Assembly: GCF_901933205.1 (NCBI RefSeq)
Contig: NC_044574.1
Span: 24,586,233 to 24,650,232, forward strand
DNA: 64,000 bases
Source of the DNA: Camarhynchus parvulus
Taxonomy: Eukaryota; Chordata; Aves; Passeriformes; Thraupidae
Reading direction: 5' to 3'
In this document: positions 49,701 to 62,599 of the stretch, one piece after another
How positions within the stretch are numbered: position 1 is the stretch's first letter
Layout of the letters: every line of letters begins with the position of its first letter
Notes under the pieces: model-generated
What the model saw: the letters and a program-made list of their open reading frames with translations, nothing else
Databases searched by the model: none
Told to the model about the DNA's origin: nothing
Translations under genes and position numbers: made by a program

Positions 49701-51779
49701 ATAATGCTATCTTTGGAGGAGTGGCAATGCATCTCATTTACTATGAGATAGGAAACAACAGGAATACAAAATATTGCAAGGATGAGAATAAAATTTACTC
49801 ATCTAAGATTTCATTCTTCCTCCCCCCTTTTTTTTTTCTTAATTCTTGTTTATAAATCTAAATAGAAATCTTCGTTCATTCTTCGTGTAATCCTTTGTAC
49901 ATCCTGAAGCTCCTTTTCATTCAATTCATGCTCACGTGTCTGACATTTATAGAAATAGTTCCAACAGCTAACAGTAGTCCCTTCAAAGTTGTGCTTGTGT
50001 CATTAAATGTTTATTGTTTTCTTCTTTTGCAAAATATAAAGATTCCCTCCCCCGTCCTTCACCAAGATAATTTCATACAACTCAATGAAGCTGACAATTG
50101 GATCATAAGTGTCATGACTATACCACGATGCAGTGACTGTTTTAATGGTACTTTGCATGCTGGAGAATGAGAATAGATGCAATTACAAATATCTTTTGAA
50201 TGGAAAAAAGACTTTCTAGTCAGAATAAGAAGTCCCAAATCCTCATCATCAGGCAGATTTTTTCCCAATACCATGAATTGTTTCAACAATGTAAATTGGC
50301 TTCTCCCCTAGCTCCAGCTTTTCAAGAGCCCCTCATATTTTCAGCCCTTATTTTGTCTCTGCTTCTGTCTGATTTAATCCAAGTTTTGCTTTACAAAAAT
50401 TTCACCAATGTATCTGCTGCAGAATGACTCTGAAGGCAAATTTGTGACCCTTTTTTTGGTACCTCTCTGTTCAACATCCAGCTCTGAGCTGCTCCCTTTT
50501 CCTCATCCTACTCCTACGGTTTTTATCTTCTGTCAGAGATTATTTCTTTCATGCCTTAAGCTTTCCTTACATTAATTTATCTGATAGCATAATTATTTCC
50601 TCAAGTTTTCTACACTTTAGGGAAACAACGTCAGTTTAATTCTAGACTATATCTTAAAGGAAAAGAAAAATCATACTTTCCCCAATCCAGGGATTTCCAA
50701 AATGGATTTATTCTGTACATGAGTGAGATCAAGAAATAGTTTAGATGCTGCATACAACCATTTTTGGGTAGAGCATTGTTTACCAACATTTTTTAAGATT
50801 ATGCATTTTCACAACAGCTTTATGAGATGCTTCATGAAAATCAAATTAACACAAAGTCATACGTCTTGTACAAAATAAGTGTTCTTTTACAAAAATCCCT
50901 GTAATTTTAATGTCAACTCTGTGGTATCTCTAAAAATTAACATTTAAGAACTGCTTAACAGTTACATTTAATCATGTACATTTTAATTCTATATACATTG
51001 TCTGTAATGGGTGTCTAAGTTTCCAACAGTTAATGAACATAATTTTTTACACTGTATCAGTGAACAAAAGATGCAGCTGTTTTCCAAAGTCAATATTTTC
51101 CTCAAGTGTTTCTTTTTTTTTGCAACAGTTTTTCTTCTGGATGTTACTGGTCTTCAGTGTTGAGGGAGATCTCTGTATACTTGTAATTCTTTCCCATTGT
51201 TAGTTCCATTCTCTATACTTCATCAAATATAAACCTGCTCCCCATTCATGATTAAAAAGCCAGGGTTATTATTTTACAAGGCAAGCAAGATGTTACTCTA
51301 AAGGTTGTTTTGATGTTTTTAACTGGAGAGAGGAATTTTTTCCTTCTGCTCTGGGTTACTGTGCAAAGAATCATCATCCTGAAATATCATACCTCTGAGT
51401 TTGAAAGCATGCCATAAAAAAGAAATGGTCTGGAATACTGAGCACCATGACCACCAGCAATACCAAAAAAACCCCCAAAAATATATAAATGAGTAAATTG
51501 AACAAGCCCTGACCCTCCCCAAAGGATCTCTTTTAGGTTAAATCTATCAGAAAATGTCACATTTTTATTCAATACTACAGGAGGCTTGGGGAGCATCTAC
51601 CTTGATTATTCTCTCCCTCTGGTTTCCTTTTTGACTTTCTTTTACTTGGGGTTCAGCTACAAATTCTCTTTCATTTCTATTACCAAAAAATTGACATCAT
51701 TTGCTCATCTCCTGCTCTGTTTGTTCAGAATACAGAACTGTAATCCCAATCTTTGCCTTCTTCCAGCCCTTCTTCACTT
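46727..51779. other. Unique non-coding DNA, no gene seen
   Basis: AT-rich. The largest frames, 47694-48068 (-, 124 codons) and 48863-49273 (-, 136 codons), lack recognisable domains. The second overlaps two plus-strand frames (48737-48937 and 48942-49136). The first is rich in hydrophobic residues but shows no family pattern. No transposon or RNA gene recognised. Confidence 0.5.
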
Positions 51780-51785
51780 GCCCAC
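51780..51785. repeat. Target-site duplication of LTR B (left)
   Basis: GCCCAC immediately left of LTR B; repeated at 52049-52054. Confidence 0.9.
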
Positions 51786-52048
51786 TGTAGGGGGATAGAA
51801 CATAAGAAAACAAAGGTAGTATAGAAAGTAATCTTACCCCCTAAAGAGTTGTAGCTGAGCCAACCATTAAGGATTAGGAGCAGGCCTGACTTTAACAGGC
51901 CACACCTGTAGCCAATCAGAAGAGCATTATAAAAGAGTGGATTGGTTGGTTAAGGGAACTGAGTCAGTGCCTAGAGGAGATGCCTACAAGAAATGTCAAG
52001 GAGATATAAAACTCTAGCAATATAGAATCCTTGCACTATAAGACAACA
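51786..52048 (+). mobile_element. Solo LTR B, ERVK-type endogenous retrovirus
   Basis: A 263-bp solo LTR on the plus strand with canonical ends, TGTAGGGGGATAGAA to ..GACAACA, and perfect 6-bp target duplications (GCCCAC). It shares long identical blocks with LTR A, for example GCCTGACTTTAACAGGCCAC and TATAAAAGAGTGGATTGG. A CCAAT box (51912-51916) sits 11 bases upstream of a TATA box (51928-51934, TATAAAA), a plausible U3 promoter that would fire rightward. No clear AATAAA is seen. No internal retroviral sequence adjoins: the 3' target duplication follows at once, so it is a recombined solo LTR. Relative to LTR A it lacks 24 bp between AGTCAG repeats (a single AGTCAG at 51962-51967). Family name not known to me. 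Confidence 0.95.
51912..51934 (+). promoter_or_regulatory. LTR B promoter elements (CCAAT + TATA)
   Basis: CCAAT at 51912-51916 and TATAAAA at 51928-51934 within the U3 part of LTR B. The order and spacing fit a retroviral polymerase II promoter. Activity is inferred, not shown. Confidence 0.55.
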
Positions 52049-52054
52049 GCCCAC
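52049..52054. repeat. Target-site duplication of LTR B (right)
   Basis: GCCCAC immediately right of LTR B, identical to 51780-51785. Confidence 0.9.
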
Positions 52055-53424
52055 ATCCAGCACTTCACCACTCCCCCAGGGACTCTTGCTGGCCCCACTG
52101 ACAGCCAAAAAGGAGCTTTGGCTTCTCTGCATAACAGATCCTTGACTATGCACCTCACACGGACTCTTTCATCTCACCTTGTATTTCTCCTCTCTACATT
52201 CTACTTTGTTGAAGTCAGAAAGGCAGAAAATAATGTAATTTTCTCTTTTGTTCTTTGCATGTGTTGTTTTCTAAGTTATGTTTGATTGTTAGAGCCTCTT
52301 TCTCACCTCACTGACACTTATCTGATTTTTGCGTTTCTATAATGCTTGCTGCCGTTTCAATCTTCAGCCCTGAGAAAACTAAGCAGCTTTATTATTATTA
52401 TTTTCATGCTAAATTTACATGTAACTAAACATGGGACTATATGATAATTTGCATTTTGAATTTAAGCCCAAATTAGTGTTTGTATTTGCTTTGTGTTATG
52501 GGTATCTATATAGAAATCCATTGAAGCTACAGTTTTTAGCTAAAATCTCTTAGCAAGTGGGATAGAAACACTGGGCATGTAGCATAGACTGACATGTACC
52601 TCATTGAAGGTAGATTGATTTGAGCCATGCAGTCAGTAATGGTGCTGGGTGTCTTTTCAGGGATCTTGTGAAACCTTCACAAAGACCATTGGGACGCTTT
52701 CTAGAGAATATTAAAATTACAGGTGATATTTAAGTTGTCAGTCTTGAATGTGAAGCAAATTTCTGACACACAAAGAACTGTTGAGTTGTTCTGTAGTACT
52801 TCTGTATACAGCAGCCAGGAGAGGGGAGAGAATTCCTGCCAGGTTTCATCCAGGAGTGCCTCCACCACAGATCCAGGGGGAAAGCTAAAAGCGCATGGCC
52901 AGGGCACAGTGGTATGCTCACAACATACAGCGCTTTTTGTTTCAGGGACTTTTTGCATGAGAAGTAATAACTTCATATTTAGCAGTCCTCAGTGGACTTT
53001 CCTTCCCTGAATGTGCTCTGTTGTTTATGAGCCCACGTACATTTACTGTAGGAAATGTCCCATGGAGGTTTCATGGCTGGGCACTGCACTGTGTGAGAAA
53101 ATACATCCCTGCTTTGCTTTGAAGCTGCCTCTTGCTGGTTTATTTGATGGCCATTAAGTTGTGTATTGGAAGAGACACTGAGTGGGTCCCTGCTCATCTT
53201 CTCAATGTCTGTAATGATTCTCTGAAGCACTGCTGCATTCCCCTCCAGCTGCTCTTTTCAGCTTAATGTGTTCTGATCTTAATAAACTCAGTGTCTTCTC
53301 ACAAAAAGTCACTCCATACCTTTAGACATTCCTATTTATTTTTCTGCAATTTCCCAGCTCTGATATGGGAATAAAGCAATATTCAAGATAAAGGGCATCC
53401 TGGATTTATACATATGTATAACTA
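52055..53424. other. Unique non-coding DNA, no gene seen
   Basis: Unremarkable sequence; the frames at 52701-53010 overlap on both strands. No transposon recognised. Confidence 0.5.
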
Positions 53425-53592
53425 TTTTTGGTGGGGGTTTTTTTTGTGTGTGTGTGTTTTTGTTTGCTTGTTTTTGTTCTTCTTTGTTAGTTTGTTTTGG
53501 TGGGTTTTTGTTTGTTTTGGTTTTGATGGTTGGGTTTTTTGTTGTTGGTTTTTTTTTTTTTTTTGTGCGTGGGGTTTTGGGTTTTTTGTTTT
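53425..53592. repeat. G/T-only low-complexity tract (TG)n + (GTTT)n
   Basis: About 168 bp in which the plus strand is almost entirely T and G: a short (GT)n near 53445-53457, then TTTG/TTGG-type repeats and a T run of about 17 (53548-53564). G runs of three or more lie at 53432, 53502, 53532, 53571 and 53579. The frames 53414-53599 (+) and 53336-53679 (-; K/T/P-rich) are artefacts of this composition. Confidence 0.93.
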
Positions 53593-56500
53593 CCAATAGG
53601 TGCTAAAATTCCATTTTCTTTTTATGGGACTACCAAGGACTGTAGTTGTGTTTTCACAGTTCTGTCTATTATGTCTCAAGGTCTTATTTCTTAAATATAT
53701 CTTTTTTTCCCCTGAGGAATATTACATGCCTTTTCATGGAATTTCACCTACCATTTTATCATCTCTTTGTTATTTGTACTCATCTTTTCCACTCTAAAAG
53801 TGCCAGTATAATTAGAAAACTTTTTCAGCTAACTTTTCAAAACTCTGCAATGTACACAATGAGTAAAACCTGGGTTTGATTTTGGATTCAGTCAGAGGAA
53901 ACATGCCTTTAAAATATGTAACTCCAAAAGCTTGGAAGCAACTAGTAAGTCCACATGTATCATTGTCTTGAAAGAGCACTGAATTGTAATGTGAAATAAA
54001 ATCATGCACACAGCTTACCATTTGTGAATTTGGTTAAACAAATCGAAGTTTTTCTTCTTGATGCTGTTCAAGGAAATGTCATGAAAGGAAGAAAATTATG
54101 ATCCATCAGTGTCCATAAGTAATTAAGAGTTCTGTACTAGTGAAGAAGATAAGTGGGTAATGAAAATTTAAAATCTATTTTTCAGAATAACTCAAGCTCA
54201 CCAGAAAGAAATAGCAGGAGTACCTTAGGCACTTATCCTCTTCAGATGCAAACATTTTATGTCATATGCTTTTATAGATTTAGAGCCAGATAATCACTCT
54301 TATATCAACTGCCAAGGAAGACCACAGAAAGTGACCAAGATCTAGGGGTAAGTGAAATCATTACCTAGTTATTTTCACACAGCTGTGTGGCTCGTGGTGA
54401 TGGGAATGACTGGACTGGTGGCACTCACCAGTAAGTCAAGTCCCTTCTGATTTAGAGTAGGTCTTGCATTCTCCAGAACTGAGAGAGATGCTTTTTCACA
54501 AGCATCAGTGAAATCTAGAGCTTGCCATTGCATTTACATAACTTTTCTTATTTACCTCCTGTATATAAGATGTCATGAATGCTGTTATTAAACATACTTT
54601 CCGAATAGCATTTTTAAGTAAAATTCCTGATTTTTTAAATTTGCAGTCTATTTGAATATAGCTATTAAATATGGCTGGTAAACAGCAGAAATGTGCCAAC
54701 ATATTACTCTCAATTATTACCTAAGTCACTCAATAATGGTTTTGAACCATTATCATTCCTTTCAAAGTTTAAACAACTGTTCAGAGTGTTCAGAAACAGG
54801 AATTATTTCAACATGGGAAGTGCATTCTTTTTTTGACTGATGATGAGATACTAGAGGAGAGGTCAGTCTGTACGGTTTAACAGAGCAGAAAAGAATGACT
54901 ATTTTCTCAGGTCACATTCTGCACCGTATCAGAAGACAGACTATAACTAAATTGTCATTTTCTCTTAAAGACTGCACAAGGCGGTTCAGGTTTCCCTATT
55001 TATGAAAGAATTTTAGAACTACAGGTTGTATTTTGTTTGACATTCTTGAAGTCAATGCAAGACTGAAGCATTTCTCCACAAGATAATTTTTCCCATATTA
55101 TGTCAATAAAATGATCTGAAACCATCTTCTTTGCTATTATCAGTTTAATTGATTAGCAAAGTGTATATTACATGCTTGAGTCCTTAAAATTTTATATTTT
55201 TAAAAGATTTTTAAATTAGGACCATTTGAGTCCATAGGTACTGGTGGTCATGAAAAATGTACCTTGTACGATAAAGTATAATAAATAATTGATTACAAAT
55301 GATCTGATCATGTGTCACTCTAAAACCATATCCTACAAAAAGGAAAATCATTCTAATATATTTAATTCTGTGAAATGCCCTCATTTTGATTTCAGAAAGT
55401 TAAATTAACCTAATTCAGTTATTCTGAAAACTTTAATTCTGTAAGTCTGCTGAGCATTTTTAATGAACCAATATTTGACTGAAGAGGAAGCATAGTCAAA
55501 TTTTAGGAGAAATATTTTTCCTTAAGATATCTGGTAGAGTGTTTATTATTCAGTAATACTGTATCAAGAAAGTAATACATTTCTTGGCATTCTCCTTCTA
55601 TACCGTTTTAATAGAAAAAACAAAACCCAAGCTTGTGTTCTTTCTTTCTTTATTTGCATTTAAATGTAGCAGTAGAAAAAGATTTTCATGAGTAAATAAG
55701 TTTGGAAGAATTTCAGAAATCTGATAAATATTGATTCTGTTAAGGTAAAGTCCCAAATAAATTGCAGTTGTAACTGTAGACTGGTTTATGAATTGGTTGA
55801 AGAAAAAAAAGTATCAGATTTATTGAAATCATTATCATTGCATTATTTTGATGTTTATCACAACTGAAAGTGTATAAATGTTTACCTGAGAGAAAAAACA
55901 CAATCAACATCAAGAAAAATAACATGCAGTTCTCTAAAATGCTCCTTAAAAAAAAAATTATTCATTAAATTTTTTCAGTTATCTTTACCCCTAAATAAAG
56001 AAAAAGGAGAGGAATATGCTATGTCTCTAAAAAATGTGTATTTGAGATCATTTTTTCATAAGTCATTGAGAAATCTGTTCAAATTCCTTTGTTTAAGTTA
56101 TTTTCTTTAGAAGCTCTGTTCTTTCCCATCTCCTATGATGTAGAGGCTCTTAGTCAGAGCTTTTAGGCTTAATGATATTGATTTCACCACCTTGATGGAG
56201 CCTGCCCAAGGGATATGTTCTCCCCCCTGTTACAAACACATAATTTAGGAGGAGAAATCATAGTTAAATTTTAATATAAAAAATTGCCTGAAACAGAAAG
56301 AACTAAGTTTAAATTTGAGGCCTTTTTTCTTACATGTTAAGCTGCCTAAAGCTGCTATCTCCTTTAATTTTTCACCAAAGACTCACAAATAGCTTTTATC
56401 TCACACACTAATGGACGCTAGAGTATTTCTTTAGATGGATTTTATTTCTTTAGTCAAATTGATTTTTTAGTATTTTAACAATAACAATAAGAAAAATTTA

Positions 56501-59500
56501 CTCTGAGATCATGGTGAATGAACTCAGATTTAGTGTGGTCCAACAGAATTTAAAGAAGTAAAAAAAGTCTGGTTTTGTTTCAAGAACTATGTTTTCAGAG
56601 AAATACTGAGGCTTGAATGTGCAGTTATGAAGCTTTTGTGTGGGGTTGGAAAACAGGATAAATAGCACATATGAGTATGTTACTGGATCAGATCTTTTTA
56701 CCTCAGATATTTTCACATGTCTCCAAGAATGGCCAGATGTGAAAATCCAGGACAGGGGTTTAAGAAATAGTGCCTGTACAAGCTGATCTCTTCTCTGATG
56801 CACCCCTGCAGAAGTTTAAGGACTCCCTGTGCTGCTGTACCTGCTCTGGTTTTTGTGTTTAATGTTTCCTGATGAGTCAATCTTTCAGCAGTTTTCTGAA
56901 TTTTAACAGACAACATCCTGAAGAAGAGAATTTCAAAGTTTAGTGGAAATGGTGAGAACAGCTTGTGTCAGTTTTCAGTCTGGCGCTTGCTCATTTCTCT
57001 GGGTACCACCAGGCAGTTGGATCACAAGGAAGGGATGATTCATTTGCCCATTCTCTGTCCCATCTGTTGGCCCCCTCCCAAGCTGAGGAGCTCTGGAGTA
57101 TTTAGCTTCATCCTAAAGGGGAGACAGGAAGATGTATCATATATTTTATCACATTTCAGTAGACTTAGGCTGCTGCAGCTGGACTAATACTAAACTTCAG
57201 GGCGGCTTAACTAAAGCTGGCATGACTTCACTGCAAAGTCAAACCGGATACTGCAATGCAAACCTCTGCAATAAAACAGCTTCCCATTCTTCATGGCCAT
57301 CAGCTACAATGGAGTTCTTGATATTTCTCTCCAAAGAATTTTGTATTTCTAAAAGTTATCATTTATTCATGACAGTTTGAACCTTATTTTTTCTAGCTGT
57401 ATTAAACCTGAATTAGCTCCTACAGATTGAACTTGAAGCAAAATCTATTCTGCTTCCTAGAACCTACTCTATATGTAGAGTCATATGATTAGTTCCTGAT
57501 TTAAACCTCAATTCCAACCAGAAGCTTCAGGCCAGAATTGCTCCTTCAAGGTAATTGTCCCAGGAGTTTTGAATTCTAGTGGCGGGTTGGAATAGTGTGC
57601 AGGAATTATTAAAATCTAATCCTTTTATGCGTTGACACTGAAGAGGAGACTTCAATCTCTGTAATAGAAACATTGAACTGAGTCTAAATATTCTAATTCA
57701 TATAAACAGAGCACTGTTTTTAGTTTATGTGTACTAATTTTAATTAATAGAAATCTCTAGTGGATTTATTTTGAAAGACCATTGTAAATGCAATTTTTAA
57801 AAGACTAGATTTACTACACCTGACACTAGAATGCAGTTAGAACTGTGAAATTTTACAATCATAGAGTAAATGCATTAATTTCTGTTCTCTTTGCATATCT
57901 GGAATCTATTTTCATTTTTTATTTTTAAAATATGCTTTTGAACTAACAGTGAATCCTGCAAGAGAGCAAAATGCTCTCTAAGTTAAACTGAACAGAATAT
58001 TGTGAGGAGCATGCTGGGCAAACAGTCAGCTGAATGCTCTTTGCAGAGATACAAAACCCCTCCTTGCTTACTGTATTTGGGTAATGTTTTGCAGATGAAA
58101 AACTACATCCAGAAGAGAGGCCCTCTCCTGTGTTGCATGGACTCCAAGGAAAACAGAGGCTTGGTGACCTTCAAAAAGGCACTGTAAGCCATAAAACTAA
58201 CTGCTTAAAACAGTGCAAAGTCTGAAGGAGTAAAAAGTTGTATGAAACAGATCATAACTTTCTGAAGAACAGAATCCTGTTCAGCAACTGAAAAGTATTT
58301 GAAGCCTGACAGGAGGAGAAGAATTAACTCCACGGGTTCCTGCTGCTCAAGGGTACATCTCATGAGTTACTGCATTCACAGGCCCTTAACTCACACTCCA
58401 CTGCTCCTCTGTTAAACACTTGTAAGCTGCACTTAGCCAAAGACTAACTTGGATAAAACACATTTCCAAGGAAGTTGTTCCAGTAAGACACTGACTCTCG
58501 TTCTGTCCCACTGGTTAGGCTCTGAACTTGCAGCAGTGACGGGACAGGGGGGTGCACAGCCCTTCAGCAGGAGCAGATGCTGTACCCTGGGGTGCTAGCA
58601 CAGAGGAGGGAGTGACTTCCAGCTCTTGTGAAATAAGTACACTCTTTCCACTCACTAATAATTGCTGCTTTTCAGGCTCTAAGATAAACAGACTGCAGAG
58701 GCTATCAGGTAAATGGGAAAATAATTCCTGATCTGTAATACGGTTCTTGTTTAGATTTAAGAAATGTTTCACCCATTAACTTGTCAGAACAAAATAAATT
58801 TTAAAAAATGTGTCTGGAAATGTCTGCCTTTGTTCCCAGACATTGAGGATTCATTGTTCCTAAGTGCACTGAGCACATCTGAGTAGCACTATACAAGTAG
58901 TGCTCCACTAGGTTGTTAACAAAATGAGATTACTTGCACGAGGCCACCCCTAGAGAAAACTATTTTTTATAAATAAATGTGTTCTGAGGCAAAACTTTCT
59001 TATTCTTTGTCATCTATTATCTATCCTGCCCAGGATGGTGAGACAAGTAGCAGTTTTTGTCATTTAATGATACATTTATAAAGCACACTCAGTTTGCAAA
59101 GTTAGAATTTAGAAATTATGACATTTATTGTAGGTACTGTAGTAGCAATTTTACTTGCCTTTTCAAGAGATAGATTTTCTTTACTTTCAGCTTTCTGAAA
59201 AATTGATCGCTGGGAACAAAACTGTCTTTGTTTAGTATCTTGTCATGCTTCCAAGGAAGTTAAGACCATGATTGTTCAAGAGCAGTAGTAGCAGCAGATA
59301 ATTTTACATTTGAAGTGCCAAAAACTACTTAGAGGAAAGGTTGAAGGGAAATGTTTTCCATTTGTTAAAAAGAATACTTTAACTATCTTCAAAATATCAA
59401 GATACAGGAAAATACACAAGGAAAAACTTTTTGGGAATTGTAAATGTTCAATTTTCCCTATATCTCCACTTGTATTATGTTTATAAAATTTTGAAGTAAT

Positions 59501-60851
59501 ATGAGAACTTATTTACCACTGTTTTTTGATTTACGGGAATCCAGCAGCTCTTCCAGTATATTTAAAAACAAAGCCCTTAAAAAAATAGCATAAAATTAGT
59601 AGAAAAGAAAGAAATGAAACATAAACCATTGCTGGATTTGCAAGATGTAAAGTACACTATACACTAAATATGCATCTTCTTAAAACCTCTTGGTACCTTA
59701 GCAACATCAATATGAGTATGCATTTTTTATGGTAAGATTAACAAAGCAATCAAGGTGTATCCAATATTGAACAAAGAGAAAAAGTCAATACTACAATTTC
59801 AGAGAAATCATCTCAAAAAAGGACAGTTGTGTGATATTTGGAATAACAAAAGCAGCATTTAAACCTCTGGAAAGTGTTCAAAATGCAGGAAACTGAAAAA
59901 AATAAAATGATGTGTGAATGAACACCATCCTCAGAAATGCAACAGTTGCAGCTGCCTTTGGTAACAGCTGGCACAGCACCACTAAGGTGGACAGGAAGGC
60001 TGAAGGGGATTTGGCACTTATTAGGATATGAGTATGACATGTTTCCTTTGTATAACACATAGAACTTTTGGCCTGGAGCTCAATTAAAATGAATACTTTC
60101 TCTACAAGGAGCAGAGTAAATCAGCCGAGGATTTGTATGTTTGAAGAAACCTCTTTACCACAAGGAGTGATACTGAAAGAGAAATAGCATGTTTCTCCAT
60201 TTCCTTTTGTTTTTTTATTTTCCTTTAGAAGATAGTGACATTAAGACCTCTTTTGAAAGGAACTCCAGAATTGTAGGAACTATGTTTTTCAACTATTTTT
60301 AAGAAAATAAAAATATACATGATGTGTATCCCAAGCCCAAGGGATTTAAATTATGCTCTGGGTAAGATGTTGTGAACAGACCAACAAAAACAGAGTTCTA
60401 TCTCTGAGGTAAATGGACTGAAACAGATGAATGACAATTCTCTCACAATCAATCAAAATTGATTTGAATCATACAAAAAGCAAACCGGAAATGTATGGTT
60501 TTTGAGCCAACTTAATTGTAGTTTTTCAAAGCTTTTTAATACATTATAGAAACACGAACAAAACATATTCCTCTTTTACGTTTTTGGTCTTCCTAATTTG
60601 TATATTCTGATACAAAAGTATAGCAATTATAGCAATTTGTGGCAATTTTTTATGCATGCATTAAAATGAGGTTTTTTTAAATGTCTGCTTAATACTGTAG
60701 TAACAAATATTTAAAAGCCAGACTACAGCACGGTCTTGGTACATTTACTCTAAGTCATTAAGATAACCCAAAGTATTTATTAATTCACCACTCTGTGAAA
60801 TCTGGGATTAACTGAGAAGTAATCAGTGAACACTTTATGTACCTGGGGTTT
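53593..60851. other. Unique non-coding DNA, no gene seen
   Basis: A long AT-rich stretch. The 101-codon frame 56498-56803 (-) overlaps 56713-56916 (-), and 57132-57380 (+) overlaps 56963-57187 (+); none shows a domain. No transposon, RNA gene or tandem repeat of note was recognised. Confidence 0.5.
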
Positions 60852-60884
60852 TTGAGACCAAGAACATTTTGAGACCAAGAACAT
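60852..60884. repeat. Tandem duplication, 17-bp period, 2 copies
   Basis: TTGAGACCAAGAACAT occurs at 60852-60867 and identically at 60869-60884, separated by one T. Confidence 0.95.
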
Positions 60885-61009
60885 ATTCAGTTCAAAAATG
60901 TGTTAGGAAAAGTAAAGGTCCATGGAAGGGATGAGAAATGGGAATGTTTTCTGATTTCAAAGTGCTTTTGAATTTCACTGAGCATGGGCACTGCATGCTT
61001 TCACGAATA
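60885..61009. other. Unique non-coding DNA
   Basis: A short unremarkable spacer before the candidate element at 61.0 kb. Confidence 0.5.
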
Positions 61010-61120
61010 GAACTTAGGTAATGTATTAATTATGAAACAGCTGTTCATTATGCTAATTAGGAGAGTAATCATGACATCTTTTTAAAAATCAAAATATTCT
61101 TCTCTTTATACAAAAGCCAC
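61010..61120. promoter_or_regulatory. Candidate conserved non-coding element
   Basis: TTAATTA at 61026-61032, a CAGCTG E-box at 61038-61043, TAATTAG at 61054-61060 and GTAATCATGAC follow one another within 60 bp. Homeodomain cores alternating with an E-box are common in vertebrate developmental enhancers. This is a pattern-based call only. Confidence 0.3.
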
Positions 61121-62599
61121 TGGTAAGGATCAGTGAAAAGACCTGACTTGACTCATTACTAGCAAACTGACAATGGGTTCAAGACTAAGGAGGCACCTTC
61201 AGCCTGTTAAAATGCTATGACAGTTTTGTTTTTATATGATTTTCTTTACTATGAGGAGGAACTATGTCTGTTTCTATTAATCATTAGGAAAGTTCTCAGA
61301 CATCCCTTTGGCCTAACTTCTTTTGTAAACTGTGGGATGAATGGAGAAGGGAAACACAGTTGTATTCCCTGGGATGATTAGGACCAAATGAATCCCAGTT
61401 TAACATCCTTCCCTTATCAGAAAGAGAAATTGTATCTCGTGCTCCTCTGCTATCTGCTCAGGTTTCCTTGGCTGTGCAAAGCAGGAGGCATGGAAATGCT
61501 GACCATAGACTAGGTATGAGTTTTCTATTACGTTCCTCCATTACAGCTTTTCAATCCCATGCTGGAGTCTGGGGAAGATTCAGGGTATTTTAAGAATTTG
61601 ATCCATTTATGAAAAATGTGGAAAGGGAGACCACTGATTTCAGGTAATTTTCAGACATATACTGGTCTATTTGTATAAGAAATATTTATTGAATAGCAAA
61701 ATTATTTTAAGCAGCTCTCAGGATACTATGAATAATTTTAATTGGAACTAGACTGCTGCATTTCTGGTACTGAAGTTCTCATGGTGCACCTGAAACCTGC
61801 AAGCACTCTATCTTATCTTATGGTTTTGTTCTTGGGAGAGAAAATTAAAAAAAAAATAAAAACTGTCCTTGCTCAACAGAAGATTATGCACTGTGCACAA
61901 CCAGTGAAATTATTTTGGTTGTACACAAGACACGTGGTACAACTTACATGCTCCACCCTACAAAGTCCTCAATGCAGATTACTGACAATTATTTACGTCC
62001 TGTCCCACAATACACTGGAATATTATTTTTGAAGATACAGTGAATAAAACCCAATACTGTATGAAGCATTCAAAACCACTATATTCATAACTGACATAAC
62101 AGGAAATGGCAACTTTTCCTTATTCACTTTCTCTGTTTATTTGTGCTGTGTCTAAACAGCAAATGGATGACTTTTTCCACTAGATTGCATCCAGGACACA
62201 GGAAAAGGAAAGCTGTGAACAGGGGTTTTTTGTTGTGATTGTTAATTATTTCTTGAAATCTGTTTCCAGGGATCACTGCTTTCTAAGAGCTGTAACTCAA
62301 ACTTGCTGATAACATTAATATGTTATTTGGGTTCATAAAACCAGGAAATTCTAATTATTTCATGTTATTATGAGACAGTAAAATTCCAGACAAGCTTCCT
62401 ATAAATAAAAGAACAACCCCTATTTTTTTTCATGGTTCCATTTATTCAACATGCAGAATCTTATATTTATCTAGTTAATAGCACATTTTTTTCTTTTAGA
62501 ATTAGATACTCAGCTCACATTCTGGCTCTTAGAAATGATCGATAGATCTATGGTGAGTTTGCATAAGAATTTTTCTCAAATGAATCAAGTCCTTGACTG
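61121..62599. other. Unique non-coding DNA, no gene seen
   Basis: AT-rich; the frame 61742-62032 (+, 96 codons) has no recognisable domain. No repeat recognised. Confidence 0.5.

Noticed and set aside
37430..52048. The two LTRs as the ends of one large element
   Set aside because: They are in inverted orientation and each has its own distinct target duplication.
53336..53679. K/T/P-rich and F/W-rich frames on both strands
   Set aside because: Pure composition artefacts of the G/T low-complexity tract.
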